Shown here in pieces: positions 15,771-23,533 of a DNA stretch of 33,699 bases (positions are counted from its first letter, which is position 1; every line of letters starts with the position of its first letter). Source of the stretch: Clostridiales bacterium (lineage in GTDB: Bacteria > Bacillota > Clostridia > Oscillospirales > CAG-272); NCBI GenBank assembly GCA_012727435.1, contig JAAYHB010000018.1:1-33699 (forward strand), in the 5' to 3' direction. The notes beneath the pieces were generated by a model. The model had not been told where the DNA came from. It worked only from the letters and a program-made list of their open reading frames with translations, and made no database searches. The position numbers and the translations under genes were made by a program.

Positions 15771-17196
15771 ATTCGGTTTTTGTTTCGGTCCCGGTATCAT
15801 CCGTCTTTTTCCCGAGGTAGTCGGGCAGCTTCATACCGGCCATGTCGAACATTTCGCTCAGCGGCGGGACCGCCTTTATGATGCCCGAGAGAAAGTTTGC
15901 AGTTGTGGTCTTGCCGTCGGCACTCCCCGCGCCGCCGCTGTCCCAGACGGTAATCTTGTCAATCTTAAGATTCTGAATGGCCTCAACCTGGATTTTGATG
16001 AGTTCTTCGAGCTTCTCGGCCACCATGTAGCGTATGGCGTCGTTCGCCTCGCCGCCTGCTGCTTTGACAAGCTGCTCGAAACCTTCGGCCTGTTTGATGA
16101 GGATCTCGCGCATACCCTTAGCCTGGGCTTCCATTTTCATCAGGGTTGCATCGGCTTCGCCGCGCGCTATGCGCCTTATCTGCTCGGCCTGAGCCTCGGC
16201 CTCAAGCTCAACCTCTCTTTTCTTGATCTCGGCTTTGACGATGATGTCGGCCTCTTGTCTGGCCATCTCAAGCGCGGCTCTGGCATTTTCGGCATCTCTC
16301 TCGGCGGCGTAGGATTCTTCCTTTGCCTTGGCCGCCTGAATATTCTCGGCCGCGGTTGCGCGTTTTAAAAATTCGGCTTCGCGTTCCCTGCGTTTTGCCT
16401 CCGACTCGGCAATTATGATTTTTGCTTCGTTCTCGCCGATTATGGCTTCCGAGTTGAACTTGGCAACCTTTATTCTCTGCTCGCGCTCGGCATCGGCAGC
16501 CCCCACCGCGCCGTCACGGTCGGCCCTTGCCACCGATACCTTTGCTTCGTTAATCGCCTTGGCTGCGGCCTCTTTACCGAGCGCGGCGATATATCCCGAT
16601 TCGTCGTTTATATCGGTTACGTTGACATTGATAAGGCGCAGACCGATTTTCTTAAGCTCGGACTCGACATTACTCGAAACGGCGTCAAGAAACTTGTCGC
16701 GGTCGGAGTTGATTTCCTCGATGTTCATCGTGGCGATGACCAGACGTAGCTGACCGAAAATGATGTCCTTCGCCAGCTCCTGGATCTCGACCAGCTTAAG
16801 TCCCAAGAGGCGCTCTGCGGCGTTCTGCATTACGCCGACCTCGGTGGATATGCCGACCGTGAACCGTGAAGGTACGTCCACACGGATATTCTGGTGGGAG
16901 AGCGCGTTTGTCAGGTCGACCTGAATCGATATAGGCGTCAGGTCAAGGAATTCATAGCCCTGAATGACCGGCCAGACAAATGCGGCACCGCCGTGAATGC
17001 ATCTTGAGGAGCGCTGCGTGCCGTCCTTGCTCGAGCCTACCTTACCGTAGATGACCATGATTTTGTCGGACGGGCATTTCTTGTACCGCGATATGATCAC
17101 AATAAACAGCATGAACACGACTATCGCGATTACAATGAAAAGCCACACAAGAGATGGAGAAATTCCTCCGTTTTCAAGCAAAACGTTTCTAGGCAT
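15769..17196 (-). CDS. Flotillin-like SPFH-domain membrane protein
   Basis: This 475-residue protein has one N-terminal membrane segment (about residues 16-36), an SPFH/band-7 domain (about 50-230, with the IQELAKDIIFGQLRLVIATM segment) and a long Ala/Glu/Arg-rich coiled coil (about 230-400) with the AEAQAEQIRR repeats typical of flotillins. It corresponds to B. subtilis FloT/YuaG, which scaffolds ordered membrane domains. The ATG at 17196 is preceded by AAAGGA; 13 upstream codons without support were excluded. The partner NfeD-like protein is encoded two genes upstream in the same direction, the same pairing as YuaF-YuaG. The C-terminal end is short and acidic. Confidence 0.92.
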   Translation of the reverse strand: MPRNVLLENGGISPSLVWLFIVIAIVVFMLFIVIISRYKKCPSDKIMVIYGKVGSSKDGTQRSSRCIHGGAAFVWPVIQGYEFLDLTPISIQVDLTNALSHQNIRVDVPSRFTVGISTEVGVMQNAAERLLGLKLVEIQELAKDIIFGQLRLVIATMNIEEINSDRDKFLDAVSSNVESELKKIGLRLINVNVTDINDESGYIAALGKEAAAKAINEAKVSVARADRDGAVGAADAEREQRIKVAKFNSEAIIGENEAKIIIAESEAKRREREAEFLKRATAAENIQAAKAKEESYAAERDAENARAALEMARQEADIIVKAEIKKREVELEAEAQAEQIRRIARGEADATLMKMEAQAKGMREILIKQAEGFEQLVKAAGGEANDAIRYMVAEKLEELIKIQVEAIQNLKIDKITVWDSGGAGSADGKTTTANFLSGIIKAVPPLSEMFDMAGMKLPDYLGKKTDDTGTETKTE

Positions 17197-17243
17197 GATG
17201 TTCCGTCCTTTCTTATGTATTATTTTATGCCTCAATTAAAGTT

Positions 17244-17786
17244 TTATCCCTTCGGTTTTTCTCCGCTCTGCCCGCCGGTAAGCTCGGCTCGGTCGGCACA
17301 GCGCTTCTTGCAGCCGGTATAATATGCGCAGTTAATAACCGCGGCATAAACCACAGCATGGATAAGGTATGACGCAATCAAGGCGCCGTATCCGATGACT
17401 TTGACACCGTCGTCGGCCTGAAAGTCCCCGCCGAGCGACATGAGTCCGGCCGCATATCTCACCCCGCCGGCGATCACCTGAGTAAATGAAAGCGCAATTG
17501 ATATCACAAAATGAACAATTATTGCCGCAATAAGTGGCAATATTATGGTTTTATGATTATATTCCGCTGCTTTATATCCTTCTCTGAAAGCCAGAATATA
17601 CAGGATTATCCCGGCTATAACCGCATTTGAAACCGCCAGCATTCCCGCCCGCGCGGGATATTCAAGCCCGACTATTTTGTTTATGATAAAAGTTATAAAT
17701 GCCGAGGTGACCATAGAGGTCAGGCTTGCCAGGAAAAGATATACTATCCATGCCAGCGAGTTGGCCAGCAAATCGCCCTTCCTCAT
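17244..17786 (-). CDS. Hypothetical four-TM protein of the flotillin operon
   Basis: I do not recognise the family. The 180 residues form about four hydrophobic segments (roughly 10-32, 48-66, 82-105 and 132-155) and a short cytoplasmic tail with Cys, Lys and Arg. It overlaps the stop of the NfeD-like gene by 4 nt (ATGA) and lies 47 nt before the flotillin start, so it is co-expressed with both. This location suggests a membrane partner of the flotillin assembly; that is inference only. Confidence 0.65.
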   Translation of the reverse strand: MRKGDLLANSLAWIVYLFLASLTSMVTSAFITFIINKIVGLEYPARAGMLAVSNAVIAGIILYILAFREGYKAAEYNHKTIILPLIAAIIVHFVISIALSFTQVIAGGVRYAAGLMSLGGDFQADDGVKVIGYGALIASYLIHAVVYAAVINCAYYTGCKKRCADRAELTGGQSGEKPKG

Positions 17787-18379
17787 TTTTCGGTATTCCC
17801 GCCGCCGATAGGCTCAACCACAAGCGTGCCCGAATCGTCGACCGCCACCACCCTGACATACGCCCCGGTCTTCAGAGTCTGGTTTGAGGTGGTTATGGCA
17901 TCAAATTCGGTGTACTTTTCCTGAACCGTAAGTGTTACCTTTCCGGCCTTTTGGCCGTTCGGGGCTATCGGTATATACACCTGAGCCACCTTGCCTATTG
18001 TGTTTCCCACATCAATATTTCCCGAGGACTGCAGCTTTGATATCAGCTTCATTATATAGGCCATGAGCACCAGCATGACAAGCCCGAGCAGAATTGCAAT
18101 GAAAATCGAGACACCCTCGGGCAGCGAAGTCTCAAGCAGTGCCATTCCGCTCCAGCCCATGACCGCAAGCATGGTCATAATACCCCTGATTGAAAAGAGG
18201 GCCAGCCCGTCGCCGTCAACATCGTCGACCACGCCGTCGCCGTCTACGTCGGCGTCGCCGCCGTCACCGAGGCCGATAAGCAGCAGTATGGTCTGGATGA
18301 TGATAACGACGGTCGAAGATATTGCAATCAAAGCGAAAATCTGCTGAGTGGTTGTCAGCGAATTCCACCAGTTTATCAT
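17783..18379 (-). CDS. NfeD-like membrane protein (YuaF type)
   Basis: This 198-residue protein has an N-terminal helix (about 13-37), two further helices (about 62-82 and 90-113) and a C-terminal beta-rich OB-fold-like domain (about 120-190, with GKVAQVYIPIAP and GAYVRVVAVDDSGTLVVEP), the layout of short NfeD proteins that pair with flotillins. Between the first two helices is a striking acidic loop at residues 39-58 with DxDxDG repeats, resembling EF-hand or dockerin-type calcium loops; topology would probably put it outside the cell. GGAGGT lies upstream of the ATG. It begins the three-gene membrane module, 66 nt after the DUF1836 gene. Confidence 0.85.
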   Translation of the reverse strand: MINWWNSLTTTQQIFALIAISSTVVIIIQTILLLIGLGDGGDADVDGDGVVDDVDGDGLALFSIRGIMTMLAVMGWSGMALLETSLPEGVSIFIAILLGLVMLVLMAYIMKLISKLQSSGNIDVGNTIGKVAQVYIPIAPNGQKAGKVTLTVQEKYTEFDAITTSNQTLKTGAYVRVVAVDDSGTLVVEPIGGGNTEK

Positions 18380-18445
18380 ATTATAACCTCCATGCCGCCG
18401 CAGGGCGGCTCAAATGTTTATGCTGAGTTTGACGAGGTCGCATAA

Positions 18446-19024
18446 TCATCTTTTTTTCATGATGGCACAAAGCATGTCATCGGCTCTTTTTTTCACCAGC
18501 GAGGCATAATAGGCGGTAATTATTATCTCAAGCGCTGTGCAGAGCCTTTTCTTTGCGCCCGAGTACTTTTCCTCATATCCCGAGGTGACCTCCTCGATGC
18601 ACTCCTGCAGACTTGAGGTGTCTTCGCTCGCCTCAACCCGGTCAAGTATGAGGCAGATATAGTCGTAAAGTTCCGAATAGCTAATAATGTCGTCGGCCGG
18701 CTCACTCGCCCTTCCGTTTATATATTTAATAAGAAAGGCAATCCCGTCAAGCTGCATGCAGGAGCGCAGCATATTGATTATCAATATGTGCGCAAGCTGG
18801 TCAATATTGTATCTTTTCTTTTTAGGGTTCTCAACCCAGCCGCGCTTGGTCCAGTTCTGCAGCGTCGAGCCGTCAATTCCTGAGATTTCCCTGACCTGAG
18901 AGAGCATTATTCCGTCGGTGATGTAGAAAATTTTCCGCAGAAAGGCCAGCCCGGTAACATTTCCCATTTTCTGCCTGTCAAGCACTGTACCGGGAATCAG
19001 CTTTAAATTCATCCTGATAATCAC
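18446..19024 (-). CDS. DUF1836 family putative transcriptional regulator
   Basis: This protein of about 193 residues has the DUF1836 pattern: a MerR-like helix-turn-helix region (MLSQVREISGIDGSTLQNW followed by KRGWVENPKKKRYN) and a helical C-terminal half with a SYSELYDYICLIL segment. Family members are probably DNA-binding but their targets are little known. A GTG at 19024 sits 6 nt after AGGGAGGG and is the best start; an ATG at 19012 is an alternative but is 18 nt from that site. A consensus promoter with a dyad in its spacer lies upstream. Co-orientation with the NfeD/flotillin genes suggests that it may control them or itself. Confidence 0.8.
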   Translation of the reverse strand: MIIRMNLKLIPGTVLDRQKMGNVTGLAFLRKIFYITDGIMLSQVREISGIDGSTLQNWTKRGWVENPKKKRYNIDQLAHILIINMLRSCMQLDGIAFLIKYINGRASEPADDIISYSELYDYICLILDRVEASEDTSSLQECIEEVTSGYEEKYSGAKKRLCTALEIIITAYYASLVKKRADDMLCAIMKKR

Positions 19025-19065
19025 AATCAACCCTCCCTGCCGGCACCGTGTGCCTTTATGCTTCG

Positions 19066-19094
19066 ATTATATCACACGGTCATGTGACTGTCAA
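19066..19094 (-). promoter_or_regulatory. Consensus promoter with dyad operator upstream of the DUF1836 gene
   Basis: On the minus strand TTGACA (19094-19089) and TATAAT (19071-19066) are separated by 17 nt, and the -10 is extended (TGATATAAT). The spacer contains the inverted repeat TCACA-N6-TGTGA (19072-19087) and, within it, GTCA-N2-TGAC. A protein bound there would block RNA polymerase directly. Confidence 0.75.
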
Positions 19095-19286
19095 TAGGGT
19101 TCAACTGTTTTTATCAAAAATTTTTCTGACTGCCGCCCGACAGCAGAAGCGACACCGGCACTTATCCGGATATTTACATTATATCACGCCGCGTCTTATT
19201 AATCAAGTGCGCTATAATGTATTGTTTGTGCATTTTTTGCATATAAATAGTAAGCGTTATGAGTATATACAAGGAGAAAACAGTCT

Positions 19287-19943
19287 ATGCCAGAAAAAGA
19301 CCGGTTTACTGACAATGATTATCTGTACGGCTTCATATCCGTTCTCGTTATTCTGATAACCATAGTTTACTGCATATCGGTCGTATCTGCACATAATCCT
19401 CCCGGCACAGGCGCGCAGGAGACAACTACCCTGTCGTCCGAGGGTATACGAATCCCGACATCCGAAACATATGCCGGGACAGAAACCGAAAGCGCCCTGC
19501 CTGCCGTTCAGGAGCGCCCGGCAATTGTTTTTCCGCTCGACGGCAAAATCACCTCGGTTTACGCATACAGACCAGACCCCTTCCACGACCCTGCAAGCGG
19601 CGAGGAGCCGACGTATGAATTTCACCAGGGCATAGACATATCGGCTGCAAAGAGCCGGGATATTCTCGCCTGTGCTGACGGCGAGGTGGTATTCACCGGA
19701 TATGACTCAAGCTACGGCTATTACCTCGTGATAGACCACGACAACTTTGTTTCGCTTTACGCGCATTGCCAGTCCTTCAACTGTTCGGTCGGCGATAAGG
19801 TGCAGGCCGGTGATTTTATTGCCACGGCAGGCAGCACCGGGCGCTCGACCGGACCCCACCTTCATTTTGAAATCCGGGTTGACGATAAGCCTGTCGACCC
19901 CCTCTTGTATGTCGGATGCGTTTACGCGGGTACAATGTACTGA
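19287..19943 (+). CDS. M23 (LytM) peptidase with N-terminal TM, SpoIVFA-like
   Basis: This 218-residue protein has a short N-terminal tail, one TM helix (about 15-35), a Thr/Ser/Glu-rich linker and a C-terminal LytM domain. The zinc and catalytic residues His113 and Asp117 (FHQGID), His160 (YAH) and His191/His193 (GPHLHFE) are all present, so it may be an active endopeptidase. Its adjacency to an M50 protease and the TM-LytM layout match SpoIVFA, which in B. subtilis holds and regulates SpoIVFB during sigma-K activation. SpoIVFA is considered a non-enzymatic regulator, so the intact site is notable. A peptidoglycan hydrolase role is the alternative. AAGGAG lies 10 nt before the ATG. Confidence 0.85.
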   Translation: MPEKDRFTDNDYLYGFISVLVILITIVYCISVVSAHNPPGTGAQETTTLSSEGIRIPTSETYAGTETESALPAVQERPAIVFPLDGKITSVYAYRPDPFHDPASGEEPTYEFHQGIDISAAKSRDILACADGEVVFTGYDSSYGYYLVIDHDNFVSLYAHCQSFNCSVGDKVQAGDFIATAGSTGRSTGPHLHFEIRVDDKPVDPLLYVGCVYAGTMY

Positions 19944-20545
19944 AAATCAAACTGCGCGTCAGCATTTTCGGCGTCCTGATGCTCCTTGTCCTGATTTTCG
20001 GCGACGACAGGGTGTATACCATAATCGCGCTTGCGGCGGCGGCGGTGCATGAGCTCGCGCATGTAGCAGCCGCCGCGCTGCTGAAAATCAGAATTGGGAG
20101 CCTCTCGGTCGATTTGTTCGGCGCGAAGCTCGGGGTTGCCGCCCCGCTCTATTCATACCGCCGCGAATGGCTGCTCTCGGCCGCCGGCCCGGCAATGAAC
20201 CTTCTGACCGGCGGCATAGCCTACTACATATATTATTTTTCAGGCAAGCCCGAGAGTCAGAGGTTCGTGCTGTTTTTTGCAATAGCCTCGTTCTTTCTTG
20301 CGGGGCTCAACCTCCTTCCGATAAAGAATTTTGACGGCGGCAGGATGCTGCTCTGCATCATGGCGCCGCTGGCCGGCATTTATGCCGCCGAAAAGCTCAC
20401 CGGCGCCCTCTCCTTTGTCTTTGTGCTGTTGCTCTGGGTGATGTCACTGTATCTGATGCTGCGGGTCGGGTCGTCACTGGCGCTTTTTGTGTTTTCCACG
20501 GCTATATTTGCCGAATTGTTTTTGGACTCCGGGGATTTTTCTTAA
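19916..20545 (+). CDS. M50 site-2 protease, SpoIVFB-like
   Basis: This 209-residue membrane protein has about five to six hydrophobic segments, the zinc motif HELAH at residues 45-49 and the second M50 motif NLLPIKNFDGGRML, whose Asp is the third ligand, near residue 135. This is the SpoIVFB/S2P intramembrane protease class. It lacks a C-terminal CBS domain, so it is shorter than B. subtilis SpoIVFB. The start overlaps the M23 gene by 28 nt in another frame, without a good ribosome site, so coupled translation is likely. Possible substrates are pro-sigma-K or another membrane-anchored factor; none is encoded in the window. Confidence 0.85.
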   Translation: MRLRGYNVLKIKLRVSIFGVLMLLVLIFGDDRVYTIIALAAAAVHELAHVAAAALLKIRIGSLSVDLFGAKLGVAAPLYSYRREWLLSAAGPAMNLLTGGIAYYIYYFSGKPESQRFVLFFAIASFFLAGLNLLPIKNFDGGRMLLCIMAPLAGIYAAEKLTGALSFVFVLLLWVMSLYLMLRVGSSLALFVFSTAIFAELFLDSGDFS

Positions 20546-20560
20546 AAAATTGTATCATCC

Positions 20561-20587
20561 CGGGCCGCCGGCCCGTTTTTTTATTTT
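20561..20587 (+). terminator. Rho-independent terminator after the M50 gene
   Basis: CGGGCC (20561-20566) pairs with GGCCCG (20570-20575) around a 3-nt loop and is followed at once by seven T and a further T-rich run. It lies 16 nt after the M50 stop codon. Confidence 0.85.
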
Positions 20588-20599
20588 TATAAAAAGATA

Positions 20600-20627
20600 T
20601 TGATTTTTTGTGATTTTCTGATATAAT
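20600..20627 (+). promoter_or_regulatory. Promoter of the potABCD operon
   Basis: TTGATT (20600-20605) and TATAAT (20622-20627) are spaced by 16 nt. The expected transcription start near 20634 leaves a leader of about 100 nt before potA, which is long and structured. Confidence 0.65.
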
Positions 20628-20645
20628 GTGGTTCAAGGTAAATAA

Positions 20646-20692
20646 AGCGAAAAACCTGTGTAGATGATGCTTTGAGGTTGTCTGTTTTCGCT
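20646..20692 (+). promoter_or_regulatory. Structured 5' leader of potABCD
   Basis: AGCGAAAA (20646-20653) pairs perfectly with TTTTCGCT (20685-20692). Inside it AACCT (20653-20657) can pair with AGGTT (20675-20679) as an extension, leaving a 5-nt bulge and a 17-nt apical loop. One A is shared by the two helices. It matches no riboswitch class that I know. It may regulate initiation or elongation. Confidence 0.4.
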
Positions 20693-20730
20693 CCAAAATA
20701 CCAAGTTTTTCATTAAGCAGAGGAGTCTTT

Positions 20731-20778
20731 ATGTTAAATGGAAAAACCCGTTCTCATCCGCCTCAAGGGTATCAGTAA
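20731..20778 (+). CDS. Possible 15-codon leader ORF overlapping the potA start
   Basis: AGGAG at 20721-20725 is 5 nt from the ATG at 20731 but 12 nt from the potA ATG at 20738. The upstream ATG opens a 15-codon frame (beginning MLNGKTRSH) that ends in TAA at 20776-20778, inside potA in another frame. Ribosomes choosing this start would not make PotA directly. This could be a chance ATG; no conservation can be judged from one sequence. Confidence 0.25.
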   Translation: MLNGKTRSHPPQGYQ

Positions 20779-21886
20779 GTCATTTGACGGTGAGACTGTT
20801 CTCGACAATATTGACCTTGATATCCACGACGAGGAATTCATCACACTGCTTGGTCCGTCGGGCTGCGGAAAGACCACAACACTGAGAATCATCGGTGGTT
20901 TTGAGACACCCGATTCGGGCGATGTTTTTTTTGAAGGCAAACGTATAAACGACCTGCCCCCATACCGCCGGCAGGTCAACACGGTATTTCAGCGGTATGC
21001 ACTTTTCCCGCATTTGAATGTCTTTGAAAACATTGCCTTCGGGCTGCGCATTAAAAAGCTCAGCGAGAAGGAAATCAGAACCCGGGTCAAAGAAATGCTG
21101 GAGCTGGTCAACCTGCGCGGTTTTGAGAAGCGCCATGTGTCAACCCTCTCGGGAGGGCAGCAGCAGCGGGTCGCCATCGCCCGCGCGCTGGTCAACAATC
21201 CCAAGGTGCTCCTGCTCGACGAGCCGCTGGCCGCACTCGACTTAAAGCTCCGCAAGGACATGCAGAACGAACTGAAGAATATCCAGAAAAAGACCCACAT
21301 CACCTTCATTTATGTGACCCACGATCAGGAAGAAGCCCTCACGATGTCGGACACTGTTGTTGTCATGGCCGAAGGCCGGATACAGCAAATCGGCTCTCCG
21401 GTCGACATATACAACGAGCCGGTCAATGCATTTAGCGCCGACTTTATCGGCGAGAGCAACATCATCGACGGCGTGATGCTTGAGGATTATAAGGCTAAAT
21501 TCTCGGGCAAGGTCTTCGACTGCCTTGATTTTGGGTTTGAAAAAAATGAACCGGTCGACATCGTGATACGCCCCGAGGACGTAGACGTTGTGCCGGTCGA
21601 GCGCGGAATGCTTGTCGGCAAGGTCGTCAATGTCACCTTCAAGGGCGTTCATTACGAGGTAATTGTCGATGTTGACGATTATAAATGGATGATACAAACC
21701 ACCGATTACGTTGCCCCCGAGGCGACAATCGGGATTTATATAGAGCCCGACGCGATCCACGTCATGAAAAAATCGAAATACTCGAGCCTTATCGGTGATT
21801 ACTCCTCATACAGCGAGGAATTGGAGCGCCTTTCTGACGTCGACGAAATTCGCGAGGAGCCGGCGGAGGAGCGATATGCGGAGTAA
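20738..21886 (+). CDS. potA: Spermidine/putrescine ABC transporter ATPase
   Basis: PotA powers polyamine import together with PotB, PotC and PotD. The 382 residues contain Walker [11 protein letters not shown] (39-48), the Q-loop at Gln85, signature LSGGQQQR (137-144), Walker B LLLDEP (158-163), an H-loop in [10 protein letters not shown] and a C-terminal TOBE-like regulatory domain (about 280-350). The C-terminus has an acidic Glu/Tyr/Ser-rich tail. The length is normal for PotA. Upstream in-frame sequence has a TAA directly before the ATG at 20738, so the start cannot lie farther upstream. The ribosome site is unusually far (12 nt). Its end overlaps potB by 11 nt. Confidence 0.94.
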   Translation: MEKPVLIRLKGISKSFDGETVLDNIDLDIHDEEFITLLGPSGCGKTTTLRIIGGFETPDSGDVFFEGKRINDLPPYRRQVNTVFQRYALFPHLNVFENIAFGLRIKKLSEKEIRTRVKEMLELVNLRGFEKRHVSTLSGGQQQRVAIARALVNNPKVLLLDEPLAALDLKLRKDMQNELKNIQKKTHITFIYVTHDQEEALTMSDTVVVMAEGRIQQIGSPVDIYNEPVNAFSADFIGESNIIDGVMLEDYKAKFSGKVFDCLDFGFEKNEPVDIVIRPEDVDVVPVERGMLVGKVVNVTFKGVHYEVIVDVDDYKWMIQTTDYVAPEATIGIYIEPDAIHVMKKSKYSSLIGDYSSYSEELERLSDVDEIREEPAEERYAE

Positions 21887-22712
21887 CGTTAGGTACCGCT
21901 CGTTGCTTGAACGTGCGGCGGCAGCCCCCCATATGGTCTGGTCAATCCTTTTTATAGTCGCTCCGCTGTTCTTTGTCCTTTACTTTGCCATAACCGACGC
22001 CGAGGGCCACATCACCCTTAATAATTTAGCGTCGCTTACCGATTACTCGAATATCTTTCTGCTCTCGGTAAGCTTCGCGCTTATTGCCACGATTATCTGC
22101 CTGCTTATCGGTTATCCGCTCGCATATTTTATGTCAAGGACGGGCAAAACAACCCGGCGCGTGCTGCTTTTGCTGCTGATGCTGCCGATGTGGATCAGCC
22201 TGCTCATCCGGACCTATTCGCTCATGGCCCTGCTTGACAACGGCGGGCTGCTCAATTCCCTGCTTGTCTCGCTTGGGTTTGGGCGGATAAGGATAATAGG
22301 TACCGGCGGGGCGGTCATCCTCGGCATGATATATGATTTCCTGCCCTATATGGTGCTCCCGATATATACCGTCCTGACCAAGCTCGACCCGCGCTATATA
22401 GAGGCCGCCGCAGATCTCGGATGCAACAGCCTGCAGGTACTCGGCAAGGTAATCATACCCCTCTCGCTCCCCGGGGTGATATCTGGTATAACAATGGTAT
22501 TTGTTCCTTCCATCAGCACCTTTTATATATCGCAAAAGCTGGGCGGCGGTGCCTTTGACCTCATCGGAGACACGATAGAGCGGCAATTCCAACACCCCTC
22601 CACCTACCACACCGGAGCGGCGATATCTCTGGTCATGATGATCCTGATAATCATCTCGGTAGCCATTATGAACCGCTTCTCTGACAGCAACAGCGGGGGG
22701 TTTGTGGTATGA
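21876..22712 (+). CDS. potB: Spermidine/putrescine ABC transporter permease
   Basis: This 278-residue permease has six hydrophobic helices and the EAA loop [20 protein letters not shown], which contacts the ATPase. It follows potA and precedes the second permease, as in classical potABCD. The ATG at 21876 follows GGAGGAG and lies inside the end of potA; a longer in-frame version starting at 21795 would lie wholly within potA and has no ribosome site. PotB and PotC together form the membrane channel for putrescine/spermidine. The specific polyamine cannot be read from the sequence. Confidence 0.93.
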   Translation: MRSNVRYRSLLERAAAAPHMVWSILFIVAPLFFVLYFAITDAEGHITLNNLASLTDYSNIFLLSVSFALIATIICLLIGYPLAYFMSRTGKTTRRVLLLLLMLPMWISLLIRTYSLMALLDNGGLLNSLLVSLGFGRIRIIGTGGAVILGMIYDFLPYMVLPIYTVLTKLDPRYIEAAADLGCNSLQVLGKVIIPLSLPGVISGITMVFVPSISTFYISQKLGGGAFDLIGDTIERQFQHPSTYHTGAAISLVMMILIIISVAIMNRFSDSNSGGFVV

Positions 22713-23533
22713 AGACTTTCTCAAGGATTTATATGGGGCTGATATTCGCCCTGCTCTATGCCCCGATTCTGGTGCTGGTGATTTACTCCTTCAACGAATC
22801 CGGGGAGCTCGGCTCATTTTCCCGTTTCTCGTTCTACTGGTACAAGCAGATTTTCAGAAATAAAAGGGCTTTTGAGTCGCTTAAAAACTCGCTTTTTCTG
22901 GCGGTCACCTCATCGGCACTGGCGACGGTCATCGGCACATTTGCGGCACTGGGGCTTGACCGCATGCGCCGGCGCCATTTAAGGAATATAATAATGTCGG
23001 TAACCAACATTCCGATGATGAATCCCGACATCGTGACCGGTGTCTCGATGATGCTTTTCTTTGTGGCAACCGCCTCAATCATCGGGCTTGGTTCCCCGCT
23101 CGGCCGTATTACCATGTTGATCGCGCATACCACCTTCAATATTCCATATGTAATTCTCTCGGTGAGGCCTCGCTTTTTGCAGATGGACAGGAGCCTGACC
23201 GAAGCCGCGCTCGACCTCGGCTGCACCCCGGCCCGCGCTTTCTTCAAGGTCGAGCTTCCCTTCATAACGCCGGGTATCGTATCAGGGCTGATAATGGGAT
23301 TCACGCTCTCGCTCGATGACTTTGTGATAAGCCATTTCGTCAGTTCTCCGGATTTCCAGACCCTTCCGCTTTATATTTACAACCAGACGGCGCATCAGGT
23401 AAAATTCAGCATGTACGCGCTCAGCACGCTGATAATTCTGTCAATACTCTTACTGCTGCTCATCATTAATTTTGCCGGTGCCTTCGGCGAAAACAACAAC
23501 AAAAATAAAATAAGAAAGGAGTCGAGGGGTTGA
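22709..23533 (+). CDS. potC: Spermidine/putrescine ABC transporter permease
   Basis: This 274-residue permease has six hydrophobic helices and the EAA loop EAALDLGCTPARAFFKVELP. The N-terminus resembles PotC (LLYAPILVLVIYSFNES). Its ATG overlaps the potB stop by 4 nt (ATGA), and its own stop overlaps the potD TTG start. The C-terminal tail is Asn/Lys-rich and short. It pairs with PotB to form the transmembrane part of the importer. Confidence 0.93.
   Translation: MKTFSRIYMGLIFALLYAPILVLVIYSFNESGELGSFSRFSFYWYKQIFRNKRAFESLKNSLFLAVTSSALATVIGTFAALGLDRMRRRHLRNIIMSVTNIPMMNPDIVTGVSMMLFFVATASIIGLGSPLGRITMLIAHTTFNIPYVILSVRPRFLQMDRSLTEAALDLGCTPARAFFKVELPFITPGIVSGLIMGFTLSLDDFVISHFVSSPDFQTLPLYIYNQTAHQVKFSMYALSTLIILSILLLLLIINFAGAFGENNNKNKIRKESRG

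Noticed and set aside
18394-18409. GCCGCC/GGCGGC hairpin between the DUF1836 and NfeD genes as a terminator
   Set aside because: No T-run follows on the minus strand, and it lies close to the NfeD ribosome site; at most a weak attenuator.
19213-19218. TATAAT upstream of the M23 gene as a sigma-A promoter
   Set aside because: No acceptable -35 box at 16-18 nt and no extended -10, so it was left uncalled.
19236-19278. Sigma-E-like promoter (GCATATAA ... TATACAA) before the M23 gene
   Set aside because: The -10-like element overlaps the ribosome site, so a transcript from it would lack the site needed for translation.
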